From the NCBI GenBank assembly GCA_035606695.1, contig DATNEW010000015.1, positions 238,459 to 302,458 of the forward strand: a stretch of 64,000 nt of DNA. Direction: 5' to 3'. Of this stretch, positions 29,238 through 37,932 are shown piece by piece. A program made the translations under genes and the position numbers. Under the pieces are notes generated by a model. The model ran no database searches and was not told the origin of the DNA. It saw only the letters and a program-made list of their open reading frames with translations. Position 1 is the stretch's first letter. The number at the start of each line of letters is the position of its first letter. Origin of the DNA: Gemmatimonadaceae bacterium. Its GTDB lineage: Bacteria > Gemmatimonadota > Gemmatimonadetes > Gemmatimonadales > Gemmatimonadaceae.

Positions 29238-31599
29238 GCGTCCCCAGGACACTCGGCGGGCGAACGGACTTGGGCGCCGGGCCGAACGGCGGCGGCGGCG
29301 GCGGCGGGGCCATGACACCAGTCCGCTCGAACACCCACCGCCCGGGCGCGACGTCGAACCAGACCGACTGTCCGTCGTCGCGGGCCGCGGTGAGACCCGA
29401 CGGCATCGCTTCCAGAACGCCGTCGATGTCCACCTCCGTCCCGTTCGCGACGATGCGTCCGGACAGCAGACTCCCCCATGGCACCGCGACGTGCGCGCTC
29501 ACGCCATTCGGCACGTCGACCGATAGCGTCACGCTGGTGTTGGTGCCTGAAAGTTTCGAAGTCACGTCCACGCCGATCGTCCCGCGCGCCGTCGGCACCG
29601 ACGCTTTCACATTTGCTAATGCGCCGGGCTGGGGTTGAATCTCCACGCGGGTGAAGCCGGCATCGAGGGGCCGTACGCCCGCCGCGTAGGCGGAGAGCGC
29701 GTGCAACGGTCCGCTGTTCCATCCGTGATTGCGCGTGCCGCGGCCGTCCCACGATTCCCACAACGTCGGACCAGCCTCGTTGCCATCCACTTCAGCGGCG
29801 TATCGCGAATGCATGCGCGCGACCGCGACATCGGGCGCGCCCATCTGATACAACGCCTCGAGGACGTAGAACTCGAGATACGGGCTCGCGTTCGCGTGAT
29901 CGCGCAACGCGCGCGTCACCGCGGGATATCGCAGCGCCGGAACGAGACCCGCAACGACGGCCAGTGCGTTGCCGCGATCGTCCGCGTCGCCGTGATAGTG
30001 TCGCGACCGATAGACCTGACGCGACGCGTCCCAGAATGCGTCGAAGCCGGCGAAGACGGTCGATTCGCGCGAACGCCACCGCGCTTCGTCGGCGGTATTG
30101 CCGACGATGCGTGCCATCTCCGCGACGGCATGCGCGGCCATTGCGTACCATGCATTCTCTAACAACGGACCGTCGATGGCGTCGCCCGCGTCCTGCCAGT
30201 CCCAGTCGCCGGCGCGATGCACGACGAGTCCGTCGGGCCCAAGCGACCAGCGATCGAGATAGTCGGCGAACGCGCGATACGCGCCCGGGACCCACGCGCT
30301 GTCGCCGCTCAGCATGTAGTACCGCCACGCTCCCCAGATCGAGGCGAGCATCTGCTGCGGCATCTCCGCCTGCCACACGCCCGTCGGCACCGGCGAATAC
30401 AGCTCCTCGGTCGGACGCCGCCACGCGACCAGTTCGCGCACGCCCTTGCCGCCAAGCCGATACGCCGCCGTGTCGAACACGTACGCGCCGGCGCGGATCT
30501 CGTTCACCTCGTCCGCCCACCACTGCGCGCGCTCGCGTGTCGGACAATCCATGTAGCTGTCGCGCATGCTCACGTACACCGTGCGCGCGGCCTTCTGCCA
30601 CAGGCGATCGAGAAACGCATCGCTGCTCGAGAAGGAGCCGGCGAGGTCGGTGGCGAATCCGCTCTCGCGATAGCCGAGTACGTGAATCTGCACGCCGGCG
30701 GGAATCTGGTACTGCACGGCGGTCCCCGACATCCATCCGGGCGATTCGAACGTCTGGACGCCGCCGCGCGTCACGTACGTCGCCCGTACGTTGGCGTCGC
30801 CGCCGTCCATGTAGCGATCGGTTTGAATCGCGATCGTCGCGCCGGGCGGTGCGTCGACTTTGAGATACGGCGTGATCTGCAGGTTCGACGGCAGATGTCC
30901 GACCGCGATGGTCGTCGAACCGGAGCGCGACGTCGAGACGCTCGTGTACGGGAGCACGTCGGTGAACCGAAAGAGCGGGATGGGGCGCGGTAGCAGCGCA
31001 CCCCACGGCGAGGCGCCCGCGCTCCCTCGATCGGCCGCCGGCGGCCATGAGGAATCGTTAAAGTCCGCGGCGGTCCAGCCCTCGAGCGGCGCGCCGGCCC
31101 GCGCGTCGAAGTACACGTTGGATTCGGGCAACCGAAAGTTCGGCTGGCGTCCGCTGGTCTCCTGCTGGTATCCGGGATGAACGGTCGCACGCCAGGAATC
31201 ATCCGACGCGATCGCCGGCCCCTCCGCGACGTCGCTCTGAAAGAGAAGGCCGCCGGCGTTCGCGCTCCGCGCATGGTGCGAGTAGCCGTCCTTGCCGAGC
31301 GTCCAGACGAGCAACGCAATGGTGTTGCGACCCGCCTGGAGATACGGCGCGAGGTCGATCTCGTCGTAGTAGATCGCGTCGGGTGTCGGACCGCCTTTCA
31401 GGCCGCCCTCGAACACGACGAGCGTTCCGTTCACGTACAGCCAGTACTTCGTGTCGGCCGCAATGCGCGTCGGCGCACTGCTCGGTGTTCGCGCGAGCGT
31501 GACGGTCTTCCGAAACGCCACCCACTGATTCGCTTGGCCGCTCTGCGCCCAGATCCACCGCGCCGTCCACGATTGCGCGCACGCCGACGCGGCACCCAA
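29215..31599 (-). CDS. Alpha-L-rhamnosidase-like glycoside hydrolase (GH78)
   Basis: This 794-aa protein has an N-terminal beta-sandwich (ARWIWAQ..., KYWLYVNGTLV), which is the rhamnosidase N domain. An alpha/alpha toroid with DCPTRERAQWWADEVNEI, the expected catalytic-acid region, follows, and then a C-terminal beta-domain (FTRVEIQPQPG). It should release rhamnose from extracellular glycans. The start is problematic. TTG 31599 begins inside what looks like a signal peptide: upstream codons in the same frame encode YLGFIVAALLSLGAASACAQ, yet no ATG, GTG or TTG precedes them before a stop near 31741. A CTG (31629) or ATT start is possible. It ends with a Pro-rich tail. Confidence 0.8.
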   Translation of the reverse strand: MGAASACAQSWTARWIWAQSGQANQWVAFRKTVTLARTPSSAPTRIAADTKYWLYVNGTLVVFEGGLKGGPTPDAIYYDEIDLAPYLQAGRNTIALLVWTLGKDGYSHHARSANAGGLLFQSDVAEGPAIASDDSWRATVHPGYQQETSGRQPNFRLPESNVYFDARAGAPLEGWTAADFNDSSWPPAADRGSAGASPWGALLPRPIPLFRFTDVLPYTSVSTSRSGSTTIAVGHLPSNLQITPYLKVDAPPGATIAIQTDRYMDGGDANVRATYVTRGGVQTFESPGWMSGTAVQYQIPAGVQIHVLGYRESGFATDLAGSFSSSDAFLDRLWQKAARTVYVSMRDSYMDCPTRERAQWWADEVNEIRAGAYVFDTAAYRLGGKGVRELVAWRRPTEELYSPVPTGVWQAEMPQQMLASIWGAWRYYMLSGDSAWVPGAYRAFADYLDRWSLGPDGLVVHRAGDWDWQDAGDAIDGPLLENAWYAMAAHAVAEMARIVGNTADEARWRSRESTVFAGFDAFWDASRQVYRSRHYHGDADDRGNALAVVAGLVPALRYPAVTRALRDHANASPYLEFYVLEALYQMGAPDVAVARMHSRYAAEVDGNEAGPTLWESWDGRGTRNHGWNSGPLHALSAYAAGVRPLDAGFTRVEIQPQPGALANVKASVPTARGTIGVDVTSKLSGTNTSVTLSVDVPNGVSAHVAVPWGSLLSGRIVANGTEVDIDGVLEAMPSGLTAARDDGQSVWFDVAPGRWVFERTGVMAPPPPPPPFGPAPKSVRPPSVLGTHNGQPSR

Positions 31600-31719
31600 C
31601 GAGAGAAGGGCGGCGACAATGAACCCCAGGTACGATGTGCGGAGGGTCGCCTGCGTTGGCGCGAGCGTGCGGAAGGGAGGATCCTCGGAAGGTCGAACAA
31701 TTCTACGAATCCATGAATG

Positions 31720-31756
31720 GGCCCGCGAGATCGCGCGGCCTCAAATCTCGCGGGCC
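31720..31756. promoter_or_regulatory. Inverted repeat between divergent rhamnosidase and outer-membrane protein genes
   Basis: A perfect 12-bp inverted repeat, GGCCCGCGAGAT (31720-31731) and ATCTCGCGGGCC (31745-31756), flanks a 13-nt centre that itself contains CGCGCGG. It lies in the 221-bp divergent region (31600-31820). It could be an operator or an attenuator hairpin, and sequence alone cannot say which. Confidence 0.5.
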
Positions 31757-31820
31757 TGGGTAGGGATTCGACCCGCGTCGGCGTCGTAAAGGAAAAGCTC
31801 CCTCTCACCACGAGGCTTCC

Positions 31821-32480
31821 ATGCCTGCTCGCGTCCTCTCGTTCCTCCTGATACTTCCGATCGCCGTGGCCCTCCAAGCGCAATCGGGGGTGGCCCGCAT
31901 TGGCGTATCGGGCGGTGTGAATCTCGCTCACGTCGAGGGCTCGGATTTGAGCGACATCTCCAATCGTCGCGCCGGGACGTACGGCGCGTACGTCGCCTAC
32001 CCGCTCGGCGCCGACTGGTCGCTCCAAACGGGCGGTTTGTTCTCGGGGAAGGGATGGCAACGGAAGGAGCCGGACACCGGCGACCTGGCCGTGGTCCAAA
32101 TCGACTTCGTTCAAGTGCCGCTGTTCGCGCGGTATGATTTCGGCGGCGCGAGCCGGCTTGGTGTCGTCGCGTTTGGCGGACCTAGCGCGAACTTTCGGAG
32201 CGGTTGCTCACTCGTGGCAACGGCGCACGCCACTGGAGCGACGCAGCGCGTGACGTGCGCCGACGCCAAGACGCTGTCCAACGGGACGATCGAGTTTCAG
32301 TCGTTCGATTGGAGCGCCGTTGGCGGCCTGGGACTACGCGCTTCCACCGGGTCCGCTCGGCTGCTCGTTACCGCGCAATACGAACGCGGGTTCACACACG
32401 TCGAGAAATCGCACGACGCAACGAGTCGCGCCACGACGTTTGGAGTCGGGCTGGAGCTGCCGGTCTCGCTGCGTCACTGA
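31821..32480 (+). CDS. Outer-membrane beta-barrel protein, PorT-like
   Basis: This 219-aa protein has a cleavable signal peptide ending ALQAQS and alternating aromatic/polar strands such as VARIGVSGGVNLAHVEG, SLQTGGLFSGKGWQRK and VPLFARYDF, ending in a hydrophobic strand. This is the pattern of the OMP_b-brl_2/PorT family. It is expected in the outer membrane, with function unknown. Two cysteines (C129 and C146 region) may form a disulfide in a loop. The 3' end overlaps the convergent acyltransferase gene by 89 nt. Confidence 0.78.
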   Translation: MPARVLSFLLILPIAVALQAQSGVARIGVSGGVNLAHVEGSDLSDISNRRAGTYGAYVAYPLGADWSLQTGGLFSGKGWQRKEPDTGDLAVVQIDFVQVPLFARYDFGGASRLGVVAFGGPSANFRSGCSLVATAHATGATQRVTCADAKTLSNGTIEFQSFDWSAVGGLGLRASTGSARLLVTAQYERGFTHVEKSHDATSRATTFGVGLELPVSLRH

Positions 32481-33498
32481 TTGGCGCGCGCAGGCGTGCG
32501 CGAGCAGCCAACAGCGGGCGTTCCACGGCGTAGTACGAGATGACCGCGCAGCCGAGCGCGCACGCCACAGCAAGCGGGAAGGGCAGCGGCTCGCGCTCGA
32601 GGGTGGGACGCGTGAAGAGTTGCTGCCACAAATACAGCGAGTAGCTCAGTTTTCCGAGCCAGACGGCCGGTGCCGCGTTGAGCGCGGACGCAAAGCCGCC
32701 GGGGTGCAGCACGACGCGCGCAACGAGCATCGCGATCGCGCCGCCCGACAGCGTTTCGAGAAGCGTCCCGACGTGATACGGTGCGAGCGCGATGCGCGCG
32801 ATCACGAGTGCCAACGCGACGAGCGGCGTCGCACCGGTCGTCATTCGTCGTAGCACCCGCGACGCTTGCGGGTCGTCCCACAGCAGCGCGAGCAGACACC
32901 CCGCGGCGATACCGTCGACGCCGTTCGGAAACCAGTGAATCGACGGCAGCGCACCCGTGACGGCGAACTGCACGAACGGCACGGCCGCAACGACCGCCGC
33001 CAGCCAACGCGTGCGCGTCCAGCCGAACGCCACCGCGAGCAGCGGCCACGCCAGATAAAACTGTTCCTCCGTCGACAGCGACCAGCCATGAGCCAGCACC
33101 CATGACGAGCGGTCGCTGGCGAAGTTCATCGTGAACGTCAGCGCGTGCGCGACGTCAGCGCGCGGCATCGGCACGGCGACCAGGCGCGAAATCGCCACCA
33201 CCGTGACGACGTACACGAGATACGGCGGCAGAATGCGTATGGCGCGCCGCTGGAAAAAGCGTGCGAGTGAAATCCGCCCCCGCGCCCCCTGCTCGCGTAC
33301 CAAGAGACGCGTGATCAGAAATCCGGACACGACGAAGAACACCTGCACGCCCATGCGGCCGAGCGCGGTACGAATCAGCGCATGCGGGCCCGTCTCGCCG
33401 TGCCAGAGCAGATGCGACGAAACCACCGCGGCGATCGAGATCGCGCGGAGCCCGTCGAGCGAAGGAATGCGACGAGAGTCGGAATGAGTGTCCGTCAA
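32392..33498 (-). CDS. Acyltransferase 3 family membrane protein
   Basis: This 368-aa polytopic protein is of the acyltransferase-3 (OafA/NodX-like) family. RIPSLDGLRAISIAAVVSSH carries the conserved DGLRA and a histidine in the first helix. FFVVSGFLITRLL, RFFQRRAIRILPPYL and HGWSLSTEEQFYLAWP follow, all diagnostic. It probably O-acylates a surface glycan or lipid. The start codon TTG 33498 overlaps the stop of the upstream FKBP gene (TTGA). The C-terminal 40 residues are Arg/Ala-rich and overlap the 3' end of the outer-membrane protein on the other strand. Confidence 0.85.
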   Translation of the reverse strand: MTDTHSDSRRIPSLDGLRAISIAAVVSSHLLWHGETGPHALIRTALGRMGVQVFFVVSGFLITRLLVREQGARGRISLARFFQRRAIRILPPYLVYVVTVVAISRLVAVPMPRADVAHALTFTMNFASDRSSWVLAHGWSLSTEEQFYLAWPLLAVAFGWTRTRWLAAVVAAVPFVQFAVTGALPSIHWFPNGVDGIAAGCLLALLWDDPQASRVLRRMTTGATPLVALALVIARIALAPYHVGTLLETLSGGAIAMLVARVVLHPGGFASALNAAPAVWLGKLSYSLYLWQQLFTRPTLEREPLPFPLAVACALGCAVISYYAVERPLLAARARLRAPISDAARPAAPARLQTSWRDSLRRAISRRV

Positions 33499-34025
33499 TA
33501 CACCGACTGCAATTGCATAACGAACACCAGCACGCTGTTCGGCGGAATGGCGTCGCCCGCGCCGCGCCCGCCGTACGCCAGTGCGGACGGCGTCACGAGC
33601 AATCGCCGTCCGCCAACGCGCATGCCGAGCAGCCCGTCCTCCCACGCGCGAATGACCTGGTTCTTGCCGAGGGCGACCGTGATCTCCCCTTGATCCACCG
33701 TCTTGCCGCTCGGAAGCCAGCCGACGTACCGCACGACCACGGTACGTTCGCGCGCCGCGACTTGTCCCGTGCCGACGGAGAGATCCTCGACGTACAGGCC
33801 CGACGGCCGGCGGATCATCTTCGAGAGATCGACGCCAAGGTCTGGGGCGAACTGTGTTCGCTCGACCTCGCCCACGGGTTGTGGCGCCTGATTCGCGCTC
33901 GATGCTCCGCCTCCGCCGCCGCCCCCACCGCACGCGCCGATGCCGGGCACGCCGACCGCAGCGATAGCAACGACAATTAGGAGCCTTTTCCGGCTGGCGA
34001 AACGCAAAAGGGTTCTAGATTCCAT
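33495..34025 (-). CDS. FKBP-type peptidyl-prolyl isomerase lipoprotein
   Basis: This 176-aa lipoprotein has a lipobox IGAC followed by a run of eight glycines, then an FKBP domain: SGLYVEDLSVGTGQ, VVRYVGWLPSGKTVDQGE, VIRAWEDGLLGMRVGGRRLLVTP (core GLLGMRVGGRR) and ALAYGGRGAGDAIPPNS. Active-site aromatic positions are largely kept. It should assist folding of proline-containing envelope proteins. ATG 34025 lies 39 bp from the divergent peroxiredoxin start. It is the first gene of a two-gene operon with the acyltransferase. Confidence 0.9.
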   Translation of the reverse strand: MESRTLLRFASRKRLLIVVAIAAVGVPGIGACGGGGGGGGASSANQAPQPVGEVERTQFAPDLGVDLSKMIRRPSGLYVEDLSVGTGQVAARERTVVVRYVGWLPSGKTVDQGEITVALGKNQVIRAWEDGLLGMRVGGRRLLVTPSALAYGGRGAGDAIPPNSVLVFVMQLQSVY

Positions 34026-34064
34026 AATCCACGAAACTAGAGCAACTGGAGCCTCGCGCGCAAA

Positions 34065-34592
34065 ATGACTGCTACCGCTACAGCTACCGCCGCAACCGCT
34101 GCCGCACCTGCTGCCGCACCTGCTGCCGCATCGCAACCGGTCCCCGCCGTCGGACAGCCCGCTCCCGACTTCACGCTGCCGTCGACCTCGGGCGACAACG
34201 TGACGCTCTCGAGTCTGCGGGGAAAACCGGTCCTCATCGCGTTCTTCCCGCTCGCGTTCTCGGGCACCTGCACCGCGGAGTTGTGCGAGATGCGCGACGA
34301 CTACGACCAGTACGCGCAGCGTGACGTCGTCATTCTGCCGATCAGCGTCGACCACACGTACTCACTCAAGGAGTACAAGGCGAAGCATGGCATGAAGACG
34401 GACTTGCTGAGCGACTTCCGCCGTGACGTGTCTCGCGCGTATGGCGTGCTGCTCGAAGAGCGTTTTTTCGCAAATCGAGCCTATTTCCTCCTCGACCGGG
34501 ACGGGATAGTACGGTGGGAACATATCGAGGAGAACCCGGGTAACCGTCGGAGCGACGCCGAACTTCTGGCCCAGATCGATAAACTGGCTTAG
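34065..34592 (+). CDS. Peroxiredoxin, BCP/PrxQ or AhpE-like
   Basis: This 175-aa thiol peroxidase has its peroxidatic cysteine C69 in FSGTCTAELCEMRD. A second cysteine, C74, gives the C-X4-C spacing of atypical 2-Cys PrxQ/BCP enzymes, although the LAFSGTCT context also resembles AhpE. The first 24 residues are an Ala/Thr/Pro low-complexity leader built on repeated GCTGCCGCACCT codons, of unclear role. It diverges from the FKBP gene. Confidence 0.9.
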   Translation: MTATATATAATAAAPAAAPAAASQPVPAVGQPAPDFTLPSTSGDNVTLSSLRGKPVLIAFFPLAFSGTCTAELCEMRDDYDQYAQRDVVILPISVDHTYSLKEYKAKHGMKTDLLSDFRRDVSRAYGVLLEERFFANRAYFLLDRDGIVRWEHIEENPGNRRSDAELLAQIDKLA

Positions 34593-34619
34593 ACACAAGA
34601 TGATACAGCGCGATCACGG

Positions 34620-36275
34620 TTGCGATTGGCCGTGTCGACACGTCTATCACACGGTGTTTTCGGTCAAGTTGTCCCCCCTGCCAGCGACCCTCGACCCGAC
34701 GGCGAGTCCGAGGTTTTCATAACCGCTCCCATCAGGCATCGCCCATCCAAACCCATCCCGCGGACGCTCACGGCGCTCGCGGAGATCGCGTCCGCCCTGG
34801 CCACAGGTGACTCGGTGGGCGCGGTGATGCCCGGTATTCTCGCGGCGGTCGCGAGCGAGCTGGATGGCGCGCAGGCGACGTTGTGGCTGCATGGCCTGGA
34901 CGGGCTGCGGCGCGCGTGGAGCGTGGCCGGTGACGACACGCCGGCCCGCGCGGTCGAGGACCAGCTCCGGCAGGGCGACGTCGCGGCGGATTCTGCGTTC
35001 GCCGCCGCGCGACTCTTCGCCGGACGACAGCAGCTCGGTGCGATCTCGGTGCGTCCCGGCCGCGAGCTCGCGCCCGAAGACCGTCTGTTCATTTCCACCG
35101 TCGCCGACCTGCTCGCGCCCGCACTCGGCGCGGCGGAATACGCGCATCGGTTGGAGTCCGAAGTGGCGGCGCGCACGCGCGAGATCGACGAGCAGCGGCG
35201 ATTCACCGAGAAGATCATCGACTCGCTGCCGGTCGGCTTGTACGTCATCGACCGCGCCTATCGCATTCAGGCGTGGAACCGCAAGCGCGAGACGGGCCTG
35301 CAAGGTGTGTCGCGCGAGGAAGCGATCGGCCGCACGATCTTCGAGATTCTGCATCGCCAGCCCGCGGAGCTGCTGCGCAGCGAGTTCGAGAGCGTGTTCG
35401 AAACGGGTGAGATGCAGCAGTTCCCGATCGAGTCGACGTCGTTCGGCGAGTCGCGCACGTATCGGATCAGCAAGATCCCGATGCACGTCGACGAGAAGGA
35501 AGTGTCGCACATCATCACCATCGGCGAGGACATCACCGAGTGGAAGCAGGCCGAGGAGCGCTTCGCCCAAGCGGAAAAGCTGGCGGCGATCGGCACGCTG
35601 GCGGCCGGTGTCATGCACGAGCTCAACAATCCGCTGGCGACGATCGGCGCCTGTGCGGAATCGCTCACGCTCGGCATCGATGAGGGCTCGCTCGATCCGG
35701 CGCGCGACACGCAGGACTTCAAGGAGTCGCTCGATCTCGTCCAGCAGGAAGTGTATCGCTGCAAGGGGATCATCGACGGACTGCTCGATTTCAGCCGGCC
35801 GAAGTCGACGACAAAGGCGATCGTCGATGTCAACGCGGTGATCGACAAGACGCTGCGTCTGGTCAAACATCATCCGCGCTTTCGGCGCGTGCTCGTGGGC
35901 GTGGAGCGCAGCGCGCATCTCAAGCCCGTATGGGCGAACGAGGAGCAGATGGTGCAGGTCTTCATGGCGCTCATTCTCAACGCGCTCGACGCGATGGAAG
36001 ACAAGGGCGTCGTGACGCTCCGCACGCGGAACGACGACAAGGAAGATCTCACCATCGCCGAGGTGGTCGATCACGGCCACGGCATTCGAAGCTCGGACCG
36101 GACGAAGATCTTCGAGCCGTTCTATACCACGAAGTCGTCGCCCGCGCGCGGCATGGGGTTGGGGCTCTCGATCTGCTACGCCATCGTCAACGAGCATGGA
36201 GGGCGCATCGAGGTGGACAGCGTCGTGGGCGAGGGAAGCGTCTTCCGCATCATTCTTCCGGCGACCGCCGCATGA
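34620..36275 (+). CDS. Cytoplasmic sensor histidine kinase, GAF-PAS-HisKA-HATPase (NtrB-like)
   Basis: This 551-aa kinase lacks transmembrane segments. A GAF-like region spans about residues 45-190, a PAS domain about 195-310 (IIDSLPVGLYVIDRAYRIQA), the phospho-acceptor lies in MHELNNPLATIG (H333), and the ATPase boxes are ALILNALDAMEDKG, DHGHGIRSSDR and GMGLGLSICYAIVNEHGG. This architecture pairs with sigma-54 activators. The stop overlaps the next gene (ATGA), so kinase and regulator are coupled. The start is uncertain (TTG 34620, TTG 34626 or GTG 34632). The signal is unknown, probably cytosolic. Confidence 0.9.
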   Translation: MRLAVSTRLSHGVFGQVVPPASDPRPDGESEVFITAPIRHRPSKPIPRTLTALAEIASALATGDSVGAVMPGILAAVASELDGAQATLWLHGLDGLRRAWSVAGDDTPARAVEDQLRQGDVAADSAFAAARLFAGRQQLGAISVRPGRELAPEDRLFISTVADLLAPALGAAEYAHRLESEVAARTREIDEQRRFTEKIIDSLPVGLYVIDRAYRIQAWNRKRETGLQGVSREEAIGRTIFEILHRQPAELLRSEFESVFETGEMQQFPIESTSFGESRTYRISKIPMHVDEKEVSHIITIGEDITEWKQAEERFAQAEKLAAIGTLAAGVMHELNNPLATIGACAESLTLGIDEGSLDPARDTQDFKESLDLVQQEVYRCKGIIDGLLDFSRPKSTTKAIVDVNAVIDKTLRLVKHHPRFRRVLVGVERSAHLKPVWANEEQMVQVFMALILNALDAMEDKGVVTLRTRNDDKEDLTIAEVVDHGHGIRSSDRTKIFEPFYTTKSSPARGMGLGLSICYAIVNEHGGRIEVDSVVGEGSVFRIILPATAA

Positions 36276-37705
36276 CGGACCGCTTCACGCCGCCTTCGGG
36301 CACCGCGACGACGGCCGGCCGCATTCGCGTGCTCGTGGCCGAGGACGAGGAGAATCTCGCGCAGATTCTGTCGACGTTTCTGCGCGGGCGCGGCCACTAC
36401 GTGAAGTCGGTCGGCGACGGCAAGGCGGCGCTGCAAGCCGTGCGCGATGAGGCATTCGACGTCGCGCTCGTGGACATCGTGATGCCCGAGATGGACGGTC
36501 TCGAGACGCTCAAGCATTTGCGCGCTGAGGCGGATCCGCCGGAAGTCATCATCATCACGGGCAACGGCACCGTCGAGACGGCGATCACCGCGATGAAGCT
36601 TGGCGCGTACGACTACATGGCGAAGCCGTACCGCATGGCGGAGATCGACGTGCTGGTGCGGCGCGCATGGGAGAAGCATCAGCTCGCGCGGGAGAACAAG
36701 TATCTGCAGGCCCGCTTGTCGCGCGTGGATGCGACGCCTGAAGTCATCACGCAGTACGCGCCGATGCACGCGGTGCTCACGCTGCTCGAGCGCGTCGCGA
36801 CGACGGATTCGCCGGTGTTGATCACGGGAGAATCCGGGACGGGCAAGACGCTGCTCGCGCGCGCGATTCATCGTTTGTCGGGCCGCCTGGGTCCGATGGT
36901 CGAGGCGGACAGCACCGTGCTGGCTGAAGGCGTGCTCGACGTCGAGCTGTTCGGCCACGAGCGTGGCGCGTTCAGCGGCGCGATCGCGCGCAAGGCGGGT
37001 TTGATCGAGCTCGCCGCGAATGGCACGTTGTTCATCGACGAGATCGGCGTGCTGAGTCCCAAGCTGCAATCGAAGCTTGCGCGCGCGCTCGAGCACGGGA
37101 GCTTCTTCCGCGTGGGCGGCACGCAGAAGGTCGAGATCTCGGTGCGCCTGGTGACGTCGAGCAATCATGATCTCGAGCAGGCTGTGCGCGACGGACGCTT
37201 TCGTGACGACCTGCTTTATCGCTTGAATGTGGTGACCGTTGCGCTGCCGCCGCTGCGCGATCGCGCGGTGGACGTTCCGCTGCTCGCCCAGCATTTCCTG
37301 ACGCAGCTCGGCGGCGCTTCGGCGCCGACGTTGACGCCGGACGCGATCGAGTTGATGCAGGAGTACCCGTGGCCCGGCAACATTCGCGAGCTGCGCAACG
37401 TGATCGAACGTGTCGTGTTGTTGTCGCGCACGGGCAGCCACGAGATTCGCGCGCAGGATTTGCCGCTGGTGACGGCGCCGTCGCCGAATCGTGCCTCGGT
37501 TGGCTCGGCGGTGACCCTGTCGGAGCTCGAGCGCCAGCATATCGAGGCGGTGTTGCAGCAAACGAACTGGCACCAGGGGAATGCCGCCAAAGTGTTGGGG
37601 ATTTCGAGTAAGACTCTCTATCGCAAGATCAGAGAGTACGGGTTTGAACGGCCGGGGCGCGGTGGCGGCGGTGAGGACCGCGGCGCTTCGCGCGCGGATG
37701 GTTAG
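36272..37705 (+). CDS. Sigma-54-dependent response regulator (NtrC family)
   Basis: This 477-aa protein has a receiver domain with D68 in VALVDIVMPEMDG, and the K of YMAKPYRM completes the site. The AAA+ domain has Walker A GESGTGK and a sigma-54 contact loop ERGAFSGA (GAFSGA instead of the canonical GAFTGA). Walker B is TLFIDEIG, and the arginine-finger region is DDLLYRLNVV. A Fis-type helix-turn-helix (GNAAKVLGISSKTLYRKIREYG) recognises DNA, with the core AAKVLGISSKTLYRKI quoted. It activates RNA polymerase with sigma-54. Its targets are not in view. Confidence 0.93.
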   Translation: MTDRFTPPSGTATTAGRIRVLVAEDEENLAQILSTFLRGRGHYVKSVGDGKAALQAVRDEAFDVALVDIVMPEMDGLETLKHLRAEADPPEVIIITGNGTVETAITAMKLGAYDYMAKPYRMAEIDVLVRRAWEKHQLARENKYLQARLSRVDATPEVITQYAPMHAVLTLLERVATTDSPVLITGESGTGKTLLARAIHRLSGRLGPMVEADSTVLAEGVLDVELFGHERGAFSGAIARKAGLIELAANGTLFIDEIGVLSPKLQSKLARALEHGSFFRVGGTQKVEISVRLVTSSNHDLEQAVRDGRFRDDLLYRLNVVTVALPPLRDRAVDVPLLAQHFLTQLGGASAPTLTPDAIELMQEYPWPGNIRELRNVIERVVLLSRTGSHEIRAQDLPLVTAPSPNRASVGSAVTLSELERQHIEAVLQQTNWHQGNAAKVLGISSKTLYRKIREYGFERPGRGGGGEDRGASRADG

Positions 37706-37708
37706 GGC

Positions 37709-37884
37709 CGCGGCCTAAGGCCGCGAACGTGCGGCCGCGCCTGCGGCGCGGTGGTTGGTGCAAACTGCGCTGCGCTCTCTGTTTTTACATCGGCGCGCAG
37801 CGCCGGACTCACGTTGGTCGCCTTAGGCGGCCGACCTCATCACCCGCGCACAGCGCGGGCCGAACCACCGGCGCAACGCGCCGG
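37709..37884. repeat. Periodic array of 7-bp-stem / 3-nt-loop mini-hairpins
   Basis: Six near-identical-shape hairpins, mostly 7-bp stem, 3-nt loop, 7-bp stem, lie at 37709-37725, 37735-37751, 37791-37805 (6-bp stem), 37816-37832 (one G-T pair), 37843-37859 and 37868-37884. Loop centres are near 37717, 37743, 37798, 37824, 37851 and 37876, so the period is about 26 nt. A decayed unit lies near 37772. Stem sequences differ, while spacers of 8-10 nt are A/C-rich. The array fills the gap between two response-regulator genes. Confidence 0.75.
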
Positions 37885-37918
37885 CCAAACCCAGCGCGAC
37901 AGCGCCCAGTTCGCGCGC

Positions 37919-37924
37919 TATACT
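37919..37924 (+). promoter_or_regulatory. Putative -10 element of the OmpR-type regulator (TATACT)
   Basis: TATACT is followed by TTCCCCAT and the ATG at 37933, with no Shine-Dalgarno sequence. The spacing implies a leaderless or nearly leaderless transcript. No good -35 element is apparent because the mini-hairpin array lies immediately upstream. Confidence 0.4.
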
Positions 37925-37932
37925 TTCCCCAT

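Noticed and set aside
37709..37884. Hairpin array considered as a CRISPR array
   Set aside because: The hairpin sequences differ from unit to unit and the spacers are only 8-10 nt. There is no conserved repeat and no cas gene in the window.
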